From Eubacterium sp. UBA3782 (GTDB lineage: Bacteria > Bacillota > Clostridia > Lachnospirales > Lachnospiraceae): a DNA stretch of 15,970 nucleotides. This document shows, in pieces, positions 6,632 through 13,832 of this stretch. The stretch lies in the NCBI GenBank assembly GCA_002368795.1, contig DFFG01000074.1, positions 1 through 15,970 on the forward strand. Direction: 5' to 3'. A program made the position numbers and the translations under genes. Within the stretch, counting starts at the first letter, position 1. Each line of letters starts with the position of its first letter. Under the pieces are notes generated by a model that saw only the letters and a list, made by a program, of their open reading frames with translations, had not been told where the DNA came from and did not search any database.

Positions 6632-9448
6632 TCAGCCGCGGATCTGGCGAAGCCTCTCGTCGATCTCTGCCTGCTTCTCGTGGGGCAGATGGCTGAACGG
6701 TCCGTTCAGGACCTCCCGGAAGGTATACAGCTCGTCCTCAAAGGGCATCGTCGGATAGACCGAGAAGAATTCCTCTTCGACGATCTTCCTGGTCTCCGGA
6801 TTGTCCAGCAGTTCAAAATAGGGCGTATCGAGGCTGTAGGTCTTTCCGTAATAGGCCGTCGGCTCGTAGATCATCACATAATCACCGGCGGTCAGCTGCA
6901 TGCAGACATTGCTTCCGGACTGCTCTGTCTTCTTTATACCGTCCGGATTTGTCGCGGTAATGGCGATCTGCTCTGCATCTGCGTCGGGCAGGATCACCTC
7001 CGCCGTGGTATTGAAGGGCACCGTAAAGCGCATATGCATCCGGCCCTCCTCCATCTTCCACTCGCTCCGGATAAGGCCAGAGGCAGAATTGAGCTGGGTC
7101 CTCTGCCAGCCGATCCGGTAGTTCGGCTGCGGCGCGATCACAAAATGCCGGAAGCCGGGACCGTCCTCACAGGGCTGGATGCCGGCCATGTCGCGGAACA
7201 TCCATTCCACGATCGAGCCATAGGAATAATGGTTCAGAGAATTCATGCCCGTACCGCTGATCTTGCCGTTGGGAAGGACGGAGTTCCATCTCTCCCATAC
7301 TGTGGTGGCGCCCATCGTGATCTGGTACAGCCAGCCGGGATAGCCCTTCTCCTCCAGCAGATGGTAGGCAATATCATTCATCCCGTTATCGGAAAGCACA
7401 CGGCACAGGTAGGGGGTGCCGACAAACCCGGTATCCAGATGATAGCGGTTTCTGCGAAGCCTGTTTTTCAGCCCCTCCCGGACAGCCTCCATGGCATGCT
7501 CCGGAACCAGATCCATGTACAGAGCGACCACGTAGGCGGTCATGGTATCCACGCAAAGCCGTCCATTTTTGGAATAGTACTCGGCAAAGAAGGCCTCGCG
7601 GATCTGTGCTGCAAGCTCACTGTAGAAGCGGGCATCCTCTTCTTTTCCGATGACTGCGGCAGCCTTTGCCACGATCGTGGTGGAAAGGTAATAATAGGCC
7701 GATGCGATAAAGTGGGGATCCGTTGCGCCAAATACGCCGCCGGCAAAGTTTCCGTCAAGCGCAAGCCAGTCACCATAATGGAAGCCGGTCGTCCAAAGAC
7801 GCTTTCCGCCGGACTTGTCATCCTCCCCCTTCATATAGTCGACCCAGCCCTTCATGCTGTCGTACTGCTGCACCAAGATCCCCTTGTCGCCGGAATGCAG
7901 GTAGACATTCCAGGGGATCACCGTTCCGGCATCACCCCATGCCGTAGAGAGCGTGGAGCCGTAATTGCAGACAGGCACCGTATCCGGAACACCGCCGTCA
8001 AACTTCTTCTGCTCACAGGCGATATCGTAGCCGTACTTGGCATAAAATGCGTAGGTATCCATATTGAAGCAGGCCGTGCCGGAAAAGATCTGGGCATCGC
8101 CGGTCCAGCCATAGCGCTCATCCCTCTGGGGGCAGTCTGTGGGAACATCCAGGAAATTGCCTTTCATTCCCCACCAGGCGTTATGGAACAGCTGGTTGAC
8201 CAGGATATCGGAGGTCTCGATGCTGCCGATCGGCTCCATCTCGGAATGGATCACCAGGCCGCGGAAATCCTCCAGATCAGGCTCTCCCTGCCAGCCGGTC
8301 ACCTTGACATAGCGGAAGCCGTAGAAGGTGAAATGCTGGCGGACAAGTCTTTCCTGTCCGTCGGAGATATAGGTAAATTCCGCCTTGGCCGTCCGGAGAT
8401 TGTCATTGTAGAAATTTCCATCCTGAAGGATCTCGCCAAACTGGAAATACAGCTTCGTTCCCTTCGGCGCGCGGCAGGCAAACTGCAGCCATCCGACCAT
8501 GTTCTGGCCCATGTCCAGTACGGTCTCTCCGGCCGGCGTATGGATCACCGCGATCGGGCGGATCTCCTCGTGCACACAGAGTCTGGGATTTCTCCTCGGA
8601 GTGAGCAGCTTTTTGTCGATCTCGATGTATTCCGTATCAAAGATCTCGTTCTGCTCCGTGCCCGGATCATACACTTCACCGGGATAGATGCCGCTGTATA
8701 CGCCCGGACTGGGAACCGCCTTCCAGCTGGTATCCGTTCCGATCACTTCCTTCTTTCCGTCCTCATACCAGATATGCAGCTCGGCGATGGCGGCAAGCCG
8801 GTCGCCGTAATTCTCAGAGGTCTGCCGAAGGCCGTACCATCCCTTGTACCAGCCGTCGCCAAGCATGACCGAAATGCTGTTGTCGCCCTGGACAAGGTCG
8901 ACCTCAAAGGTCTGGAAGGGAAGCCAGCTGTCATAGGCACAGAAGCCGGGAAGCAGGCACTCGTCTCCCTGCATCTTTCCGTTGATATAAAGCTCATAGA
9001 GCCCCAGGCCGACCATGTACATCCTGGCCTTTGCCACGGGACGGGAAATGCGGATATTCTTCTGCAGGCAGACCTGCTGCTCCTTTGGAGCCACCGGCGA
9101 GATCCAGTCGGCGGTCCACAGCGATCCCTTTGGCGTCTCAAACCAGGCCGCTTCGCTCTCTCCTGTCTCCCCGTTGTCAGCAGTCACATTGACCTTCCAG
9201 TAATATCTTGTGGACTCCTCCAGTGCAAGCGGCAGCCGGAAACCGCGGGAGTCAATATCGCTTCTGTCTCCGCTGTCATATACCGTTGTTTCAAAATGCT
9301 CGTCCAGCGCGACCCGGATGCGGGCGCTTTTCTGTGCGGAAGCCTGGGTGTCCCCGACGACAAAGGAGAGGGTCGGATCATCCAGGAGATTGCCCAGAGG
9401 ATTGCTCAGATGATTGATTTTCAAACGACTGATCTTCATAAAATACAT
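6632..9448 (-). CDS. Cytoplasmic GH78 alpha-L-rhamnosidase
   Basis: The enzyme hydrolyses terminal alpha-L-rhamnosyl residues from rhamnosides. At 938 residues it is normal for bacterial GH78. It begins with beta-sandwich domains (about 5-110 and 115-240 onward; MVGLGLYELYINGK is typical). The (alpha/alpha)6 catalytic domain runs from about 400 to 755, and a C-terminal beta domain to about 865. The GH78 hallmark DVPTDCPQRDERYGWTGD lies at 434-451, with Glu444 as probable general acid. TTVWERWNS supplies the probable base, Glu719. A helical tail follows (about 870-938, YSLDTPYFELLDNP...). There is no signal peptide, so substrates must be imported. AGGAG sits 3 nt before the ATG at 9448 and 12 nt before Met4; neither spacing is ideal, so Met4 is a real alternative. 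It is the first gene of the rhamnose pair. Confidence 0.95.
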   Translation of the reverse strand: MYFMKISRLKINHLSNPLGNLLDDPTLSFVVGDTQASAQKSARIRVALDEHFETTVYDSGDRSDIDSRGFRLPLALEESTRYYWKVNVTADNGETGESEAAWFETPKGSLWTADWISPVAPKEQQVCLQKNIRISRPVAKARMYMVGLGLYELYINGKMQGDECLLPGFCAYDSWLPFQTFEVDLVQGDNSISVMLGDGWYKGWYGLRQTSENYGDRLAAIAELHIWYEDGKKEVIGTDTSWKAVPSPGVYSGIYPGEVYDPGTEQNEIFDTEYIEIDKKLLTPRRNPRLCVHEEIRPIAVIHTPAGETVLDMGQNMVGWLQFACRAPKGTKLYFQFGEILQDGNFYNDNLRTAKAEFTYISDGQERLVRQHFTFYGFRYVKVTGWQGEPDLEDFRGLVIHSEMEPIGSIETSDILVNQLFHNAWWGMKGNFLDVPTDCPQRDERYGWTGDAQIFSGTACFNMDTYAFYAKYGYDIACEQKKFDGGVPDTVPVCNYGSTLSTAWGDAGTVIPWNVYLHSGDKGILVQQYDSMKGWVDYMKGEDDKSGGKRLWTTGFHYGDWLALDGNFAGGVFGATDPHFIASAYYYLSTTIVAKAAAVIGKEEDARFYSELAAQIREAFFAEYYSKNGRLCVDTMTAYVVALYMDLVPEHAMEAVREGLKNRLRRNRYHLDTGFVGTPYLCRVLSDNGMNDIAYHLLEEKGYPGWLYQITMGATTVWERWNSVLPNGKISGTGMNSLNHYSYGSIVEWMFRDMAGIQPCEDGPGFRHFVIAPQPNYRIGWQRTQLNSASGLIRSEWKMEEGRMHMRFTVPFNTTAEVILPDADAEQIAITATNPDGIKKTEQSGSNVCMQLTAGDYVMIYEPTAYYGKTYSLDTPYFELLDNPETRKIVEEEFFSVYPTMPFEDELYTFREVLNGPFSHLPHEKQAEIDERLRQIRG

Positions 9449-9476
9449 ACACTCCTGCTGTATCTGTTTATTGAAA

Positions 9477-9506
9477 TCATTGCAGGCGGCAATACCGCTG
9501 CAATGA
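9477..9506 (-). promoter_or_regulatory. Leader inverted repeat upstream of the rhamnosidase gene
   Basis: TCATTGCAG and CTGCAATGA form 9-bp arms, with an inner CGG/CCG pairing after one bulged base and a 5-nt loop. It lies at the predicted 5' end of the transcript, as the rhaD inverted repeat does, and could be a 5' stabilising hairpin or a second operator. Confidence 0.45.
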
Positions 9507-9537
9507 ATTGTGTATCACAATTCACTATGACTGTCAA
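9504..9537 (-). promoter_or_regulatory. Rhamnosidase promoter with operator palindrome over the -10
   Basis: A perfect -35 TTGACA lies at 9537-9532. After 17 nt comes an extended, weak -10, TGA-TACACA, with the hexamer at 9514-9509. A perfect 21-bp inverted repeat (TGAATTGTG and CACAATTCA with a 3-nt centre, 9504-9524) covers the -10 and part of the spacer. This geometry is classic for a repressor, for example of the LacI type, although the regulator is not in the window. Confidence 0.65.
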
Positions 9538-9540
9538 ACG

Positions 9541-9560
9541 AAAAAAGGCATCCTTTTTTT
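9541..9560 (-). terminator. Weak terminator-like hairpin after the kinase gene
   Basis: AAAAAAGG and CCTTTTTT flank a 3-nt loop just after the kinase stop codon, and the minus-strand transcript ends in a T-run. The stem is mostly A-T, so termination would be weak. It directly abuts the -35 of the rhamnosidase promoter, which is where a terminator would be expected. Confidence 0.4.
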
Positions 9561-9566
9561 GCAGCT

Positions 9567-11516
9567 TCAGCTATGCGGCGCGCCTGTATTTTCCCGGCGC
9601 AGGGACTCCAGATTCTTTCTTGCCGTGCTGCTGCCTGCCGCTGCTGCCCTTTTGTACCACTCGGCAGCCTTTTTCTCATTCTTTGGAACGCCCCAGCCCT
9701 TCCGGTACAGGACGCCCAGGTTGTTCATCGCATCCGCATAACCGGCATCGGCCGCCCTGCGGAACCATTCGATGGCTGTGCCGGCATCCTTTTCCACCCC
9801 GCGGCCTTCCAGATACATGCCGCCGAGACTGCACATGGCCTCCGCCGATCCGGCCTCGGCTGCCTTCCGGTACCACATGACCGCATTCCGGCTGTCCTGG
9901 GAGATCCCAAGCCCCTTCCGGTACATGGTGCCAAGGCTGGTCATGCCCCGCACAGAACCGGCCTCAGCCGCCTTCCGGTACCATATGGCCGCTTCCTTTG
10001 GATCTCTGGCTGTGCCCCAGCCGTTCATATAGATGGCCGCCAGATTAAACATGCCGTCCGCCGATCCGGCCTCGGCCGCCTTCCGGTACCACTCTGCTGC
10101 CTTGCCGTCATCCCTGGCGGCTCCCCAGCCCTTCCGATACAGGACACCCATATTGTTCATCGCCTCGGCCGAACCAGCCTCGGCTGCTCTCCGGAACCAT
10201 TCCATCGCCTGCGCATAATCCTGAGGAACACCGGTGCCCTCGATATACATGGTACCGAGCTTTCGCATGTCATCCACCGATCCCGCAATTGCTGACCGGC
10301 GAAAGTATTCGGCCGCCTGTGCCGGATCCTGCGGGATGCCATCGCTGTCCTTTGCGGCTTCCTCCCTTTGCACAGATCTGCCGGCAGCTTCCCGGATACT
10401 CTCCTCTGCGGCCGGTACCTGGCGGTCTGCAGGCCGCGGCTCTTCCTGCGGCATCTTCCCACCGCTGATATGCCGCCGCTCTTCCTGCGGCATCTCCCCA
10501 CCGGTGCTATACCCCCGCTCTTCCTGCGGCATCTCCCCGCCGGTGATATACTCCGCATAGACCGTCCCGCTGCCGGACATGCCTGATCCGGCGGCTTGCG
10601 ACAGAACGGATCCCGCAGCTGCATACGCTTCACGACACTTTTCCAGGGCACGGACGAATTCTCCTGCCGAAGGATAGCGCACAGAAGGATCACTGGCCAG
10701 CGCCTTCTGGAGGCACTGGGCAAGCGCCGGAGACGCCATCCTGGGAGGCGGCACGCTCTCTCCGGAAAAACGCCGGGTCAGCGCACTTTCCCGGTCTTCA
10801 ACATCATAAGAAGCCCCCTGGCAGAACGGCGGGTTTCCGTCATTCAGCAGCTCATAAAGAACCAGCGCCAGCGAATAGATATCCGCGGTAAACCCGTAGC
10901 CCTTTCTTAAAAACACCTCCGGCGCCATGTAGTTGTAGGTGCCGGCCATCGTCATATTGTTCTGGACATCCTTTTCCAGTGTCCTGGAAATGCCGAAATC
11001 GCCCAGGGCAAAATCGCCCATGCCGGGGTCAAAAAAGATGTTCTCCGGCTTGATATCTCTGTGCAGGATATTCTTTGCGTGGCAGGTCTCGAGCGCTCCG
11101 CCAATGTCCATGCCAAGCCCGATGATCTCCTCCTGCGTCATCTGGTGGGATGCACAGTACTCCGCAAAAGGCACCAGCAGCTCCATCCGGATCATCACCG
11201 TCCAGGCCTCACCATCGTCACCGGACAGGATCTGATGATCCAGATAGGAAACGATATGGGATCTTCCCTTCAGCTGATCCATCAGTGTGATCTCGCGGTA
11301 GATCTTTTCCACTGCCCGCCGGCAGAATGCAGCCTTTGCCTCTGCCGGAGCCGATGCCGGTGCATGGATGCGGGAGTTCGGCACCGTGATCACCTTCAGT
11401 GCCGAACGCACGGTCCCGAAGGCATCCGTCTTTTCCAGCTCATATACCTTTCCAAATGTTCCTTCACCAAGAAGCCTCACCGAGGTCCATCCCGGCCAGG
11501 TATTCACTTCATTCAT
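9567..11516 (-). CDS. Hanks-type serine/threonine kinase fused to Sel1-like repeats
   Basis: This 649-residue protein has a kinase domain at about 10-295: glycine loop GEGTFG (17-22), Lys41 in SALKVI, probable helix-C Glu75, HRDIKPEN with Asp154, and DFG with Asp173. MAPE follows at 197-200. All catalytic residues are present, so it should be active. A linker (about 300-395) contains three copies of a 13-residue GGEMPQEER-type repeat. Residues 398-640 hold six full 36-residue Sel1 repeats and a partial seventh (AxxWYRKAAEAGSAxAMxxLGxMYxxGxGV...). Sel1 repeats form an alpha-solenoid that binds proteins. There is no membrane helix and no PASTA domain, so it is not a PrkC/Stk1-type receptor. The ribosome site is a G-run (11528-11523), 6 nt upstream. 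It follows the DUF3786 gene by 96 bp with no terminator seen, so the two are probably co-transcribed. Confidence 0.93.
   Translation of the reverse strand: MNEVNTWPGWTSVRLLGEGTFGKVYELEKTDAFGTVRSALKVITVPNSRIHAPASAPAEAKAAFCRRAVEKIYREITLMDQLKGRSHIVSYLDHQILSGDDGEAWTVMIRMELLVPFAEYCASHQMTQEEIIGLGMDIGGALETCHAKNILHRDIKPENIFFDPGMGDFALGDFGISRTLEKDVQNNMTMAGTYNYMAPEVFLRKGYGFTADIYSLALVLYELLNDGNPPFCQGASYDVEDRESALTRRFSGESVPPPRMASPALAQCLQKALASDPSVRYPSAGEFVRALEKCREAYAAAGSVLSQAAGSGMSGSGTVYAEYITGGEMPQEERGYSTGGEMPQEERRHISGGKMPQEEPRPADRQVPAAEESIREAAGRSVQREEAAKDSDGIPQDPAQAAEYFRRSAIAGSVDDMRKLGTMYIEGTGVPQDYAQAMEWFRRAAEAGSAEAMNNMGVLYRKGWGAARDDGKAAEWYRKAAEAGSADGMFNLAAIYMNGWGTARDPKEAAIWYRKAAEAGSVRGMTSLGTMYRKGLGISQDSRNAVMWYRKAAEAGSAEAMCSLGGMYLEGRGVEKDAGTAIEWFRRAADAGYADAMNNLGVLYRKGWGVPKNEKKAAEWYKRAAAAGSSTARKNLESLRRENTGAPHS
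9577..10325 (-). repeat. 108-bp Sel1-coding repeats
   Basis: Six complete 108-bp units and one partial unit encode 36-residue Sel1 motifs. DNA similarity is strongest where the units encode WYRKAAEAGS. Mapped against the gene, the repeats occupy residues 398 to about 640. Confidence 0.85.
10425..10541 (-). repeat. 39-bp tandem repeat in the kinase linker, three copies
   Basis: Three 39-bp units encode GGEMPQEERGYST, GGEMPQEERRHIS and GGKMPQEEPRPAD, between the kinase domain and the Sel1 repeats. The first two units are nearly identical in DNA, which points to recent duplication. Confidence 0.85.
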
Positions 11517-11612
11517 TCCAATCCCCCCAAGGAAAACAGCAAGACCGGCCGGAGGTCACGCACACCTCCCCTGCCGATACAGAAATCAGACAGCAGCACT
11601 GTCCTTTAAAGA

Positions 11613-12275
11613 TCACTCATCCGCCAGCTTAGGGGAGAGCATCTCAAACAGATCCGAGATCAGACAGCCGGTACTCTCCGGGTGAAGATAGTCCGTCACA
11701 TACCGGTCGACCAGGACCTGCACCTTTGCCGGAAAATCCTCGTCCTCATCCCAGAATAAAAGCTGAAGCGGGATCTGAGGAAATGGCCGGAACAGGAAGG
11801 CCGCATCCGCCTTTGAGGGAAAGGCGATACCGCCGTTGGCCAGACAGGCCTTTTTCAGCTGCTCCGTCCTGCCCGAGGCCTTGCGGGAGAAATCGGAAAA
11901 CAGGATATCCTCCTGCCGGCTGTTTCCCCTGGCTGCCGGATCGAGCTCCGTGTTCGGGATCATCTCGCCGGCCTGCCTCGGTTCATCTGCCACATCATTG
12001 AGGATATGGTAGATCACAAGGGCTTCATTGAACCACAGGTCGTCCGTCCATTCTTCTCCGGTCTTTTTCTCCAGCACACCATCCTGCAGACGCAGCCGGT
12101 ATGGTGTTCCAAAATAAGGAATGTAAAGTCTGCCCTCCTCCTGTACAAGATCCAGGATACGCGCTGCTCTCTCCGGATCAAATCCGGTGAAGGCCTCCCG
12201 CCACTGAAGGGCGATCTTTTCATAATCGTCAAATTTAAAATTTCTGCACTGGTAGGCGTGATAATTAATGCTCAT
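11613..12275 (-). CDS. DUF3786 domain protein
   Basis: This 220-residue soluble protein has no signal or membrane segment. The layout recalls DUF3786 (PF12654): an N-terminal YFGTPYRL region, a central LWFNEALVIYHILND helix, FSDFSRKA, a glycine-containing KACLANGGIAFPSKADAAFLF, and the diagnostic FPQIPLQLLFWDEDEDFPAKVQVLVD at about 165-190. The function of the family is not established. The assignment rests on remembered motif order, not a search. The ribosome site AGGGAG lies before the ATG at 12275. It appears to lead a two-gene transcript with the kinase-Sel1 gene. The 96-bp gap between them holds a small GGAGGT/ACCTCC stem but no terminator. Confidence 0.78.
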   Translation of the reverse strand: MSINYHAYQCRNFKFDDYEKIALQWREAFTGFDPERAARILDLVQEEGRLYIPYFGTPYRLRLQDGVLEKKTGEEWTDDLWFNEALVIYHILNDVADEPRQAGEMIPNTELDPAARGNSRQEDILFSDFSRKASGRTEQLKKACLANGGIAFPSKADAAFLFRPFPQIPLQLLFWDEDEDFPAKVQVLVDRYVTDYLHPESTGCLISDLFEMLSPKLADE

Positions 12276-12325
12276 GATCTGCTCCCTGCCGCCATCGTCT
12301 GCATGGCGCTTCTCTTACTCAGCTT

Positions 12326-12354
12326 ATTATACAGCATCCGGCTGTTTCTGAGAA
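12326..12354 (-). promoter_or_regulatory. Promoter of the DUF3786-kinase transcript
   Basis: On the minus strand a perfect TATAAT (12331-12326) is preceded after 17 nt by TTCTCA (12354-12349, 4 of 6). The leader would be about 45 nt. It lies in the 188-bp gap shared with the divergent small cysteine-protein gene. I found no convincing promoter for that gene in the gap. Confidence 0.5.
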
Positions 12355-12420
12355 CAGAAAGCCGTATCCTGCAAAAGAAATACCGTGAGACGCAGCCCGT
12401 GCAAAAATGAGAGAGTCTGA

Positions 12421-12447
12421 AACAAAAAGCGCCGCAGATCCTGCGGC
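12421..12447 (-). terminator. Intrinsic terminator, minus strand, in the leader of the plus-strand gene
   Basis: GCCGCAG and CTGCGGC pair as a perfect 7-bp stem with a 3-nt loop (12431-12447). Read on the minus strand it is followed by GCTTTTTGTTT, a standard terminator. It would stop transcripts entering from the endonuclease IV side before the DUF3786 gene. Read on the plus strand, the same hairpin sits directly against the ribosome site of the small cysteine-protein gene. Confidence 0.55.
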
Positions 12448-12463
12448 AGAAAGGAGCATACAG

Positions 12464-12859
12464 ATGAAATGGACACATCCGCGCACGAAGGAAGAACGCT
12501 TTGTCCCCAATGAGGCGATCGCTGCCTGCGGAGACAGCGGGACCGTGTATCTCTTCAACTGCAATGCAGGCCTCGCCGGAGGAGTAACCGATGACATGGG
12601 GGAACCCGTCCACGACCATCATCCCTACCGCGTCTTCCGTGAGAACGGACAGGAATTCCTGCCCGGCAATGGCTATGGCAGGTGTGGTGTCATCCACGAA
12701 GCGCCGACGGACGGGATTTTTGTCCGGGGCTATATGGACAACATGTACACCGCTGCCGATGAGCATATCGCCGTGATCATCTGGGGCGGCTGGACGGGAA
12801 ACGAGGTGCACTGCACGACGAATCTGGATATGAGCACATGGGAAACGACCCGCTCCTAG
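12464..12859 (+). CDS. Small four-cysteine hypothetical protein
   Basis: This protein has 131 residues from the ATG at 12464, chosen over an upstream in-frame ATG at 12407 because AAAGGAG (12449-12455) lies 8 nt before it. It starts MKWTHPRTKEERFVPNEAIA and has Cys22, Cys33, Cys74 and Cys117. It is rich in Gly and His (HDHH at 50-53) and ends HCTTNLDMSTWETTRS. There is no signal peptide or membrane helix. I do not recognise a domain. From memory, Clostridia encode families of similar small proteins with an FxxNExxAAC-like N-terminus and a CTTN...WET tail, but I cannot verify that here and no function is known to me. It is the only plus-strand gene right of 3.9 kb and lies convergent to endonuclease IV. 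Confidence 0.75.
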   Translation: MKWTHPRTKEERFVPNEAIAACGDSGTVYLFNCNAGLAGGVTDDMGEPVHDHHPYRVFRENGQEFLPGNGYGRCGVIHEAPTDGIFVRGYMDNMYTAADEHIAVIIWGGWTGNEVHCTTNLDMSTWETTRS

Positions 12860-12866
12860 GAGCGGG
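12849..12866. terminator. Perfect 18-bp palindrome at the stop codon (possible terminator)
   Basis: CCCGCTCCTAGGAGCGGG is perfectly self-complementary and contains the TAG stop of the small cysteine protein. It can form a 7-bp GC-rich stem with a CTAG loop. The only T-rich tract downstream is CCTTTT at 12875-12880, too far for a strong terminator. It lies between convergent genes. Confidence 0.5.
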
Positions 12867-12933
12867 CCGTTCTGCCTTTTGGACAGCGGCACAGGTCTAT
12901 GTACGTCCCGGCACTGTCTGCATTCTTTACTTT

Positions 12934-13773
12934 TTAACGATCCGGGTCTTCCCAGCTTTTGACAATGGCGATCTCCCGGATGTACCCTTCGTCATCGTTC
13001 GGCGTCTCCAGAATAAATGGTCTTCCGGCCAGCAGCGGATGGGTGACAAAGCGCCGCAGCGCCTCCATACCGATCTGTCCCTCTCCCAGCTTTTCGTGCC
13101 GGTCCTTTTTCGAGCCGCAGGGGTTTTTGCTGTCATTCAAATGCACCGCAGCCAGCTTGTCCAGGCCGATCACCTCATCAAAATGCTGCAGCACACCATC
13201 CGGATCGCCTGCGATGTCGTACCCGGCATCCCAGATATGGCATGTATCCAGACAGACACCGACCTTTTCCGGAAAAGCGACCCTGTCAATGATCTCCCGG
13301 AGCTCCTCAAACGTGGCGCCGACCTCCGAACCTTTCCCGGACATTGTCTCTAAAAGGACGGTACAGTGCATCCCGGACCACAGGGAGGCATTCAGCGCAT
13401 CTGCGATCATCGGGATCGCTGCGGCTGTCCCCGCGCCCACATGGGAGCCCGGATGGAAGTTGTAATAATTCCCCGGAAAGGCCTCCATCCGCTCCAGGTC
13501 CTGGCAGAGCATGTCCAGCGCATTGGCGCGGGTCTCAGCTTTTGCGCCGCAGAGGTTCATGGTATAGCTTCCGTGAGCCACCAGCTTCCCAAAGCCTGCT
13601 TCTCTGACGATCCGGTTCATGGAATCCGCATCCTCCGGCCGGATCTCTTTTGCCCTTCCGCCCCTTGGCGGCCGGGTAAAAAAGGCAAAGGTCGTACCGC
13701 CAAAGCGAAGCATCCGCGATGCCATTGCCGCATAACCCTCTGTCACCGACAGATGGCAGCCGATATCGATCAT
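12934..13773 (-). CDS. nfo: Endonuclease IV (deoxyribonuclease IV, AP endonuclease)
   Basis: The enzyme cleaves DNA 5' to abasic sites in base-excision repair. It is a TIM-barrel with a three-metal site. All nine expected metal ligands are visible and correspond to the E. coli set: His67, His107, Glu142, Asp176, His179, His211, Asp224, His226 and Glu256. They lie in motifs such as FHPGSH, LETMSGKG, CLDTCHIWDAGYD and HLNDSK. The length is 279 residues, as usual. I chose the start at 13773 because GAGGAG (13786-13781) lies 7 nt before it. The ATG at 13788 would overlap that ribosome site. The gene follows the HAD phosphatase by 59 bp on the same strand, probably in one transcript, although no functional link is evident. 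Confidence 0.95.
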   Translation of the reverse strand: MIDIGCHLSVTEGYAAMASRMLRFGGTTFAFFTRPPRGGRAKEIRPEDADSMNRIVREAGFGKLVAHGSYTMNLCGAKAETRANALDMLCQDLERMEAFPGNYYNFHPGSHVGAGTAAAIPMIADALNASLWSGMHCTVLLETMSGKGSEVGATFEELREIIDRVAFPEKVGVCLDTCHIWDAGYDIAGDPDGVLQHFDEVIGLDKLAAVHLNDSKNPCGSKKDRHEKLGEGQIGMEALRRFVTHPLLAGRPFILETPNDDEGYIREIAIVKSWEDPDR

Positions 13774-13777
13774 CCTC

Positions 13778-13828
13778 TCACTCCTCATCTTTCTTTTTCT
13801 GCTGCCGGGTGAGAGTCTTTTTCGCCAT
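13778..13828 (-). CDS. Possible 16-codon minigene upstream of nfo
   Basis: An ATG at 13828 opens a 16-residue Lys-rich frame (MAKKTLTRQQKKKDEE) that stops at 13778, inside the spacer between the nfo ribosome site and the nfo start. A GAGGG sequence lies about 8 nt upstream of the ATG. It could be a coupling leader peptide or chance. Confidence 0.2.
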   Translation of the reverse strand: MAKKTLTRQQKKKDEE

Positions 13829-13832
13829 TCTC

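Noticed and set aside
6593..9880. A 1095-codon open frame on the plus strand opposite the rhamnosidase gene
   Set aside because: Its codons are exactly antiparallel to the rhamnosidase codons, so it stays open wherever that gene avoids TTA, CTA and TCA, as expected in a GC-rich genome. The same effect is seen opposite rhaD, the permease, the HAD gene and the DUF3810 gene. There is no family signal, while the minus strand has clear GH78 motifs.
12303..12410. A 35-residue hydrophobic frame (MALLLLSLLYSIRLFL...) on the plus strand
   Set aside because: It has no ribosome site, overlaps the DUF3786 promoter, and is the tail of a longer shadow frame. A small membrane peptide cannot be excluded but is unsupported.
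12272..12892. A 206-codon minus-strand frame across the small cysteine-protein gene
   Set aside because: It has no recognisable motifs or ribosome site, is crossed by an intrinsic terminator, and mirrors the plus-strand gene, which has a good ribosome site.
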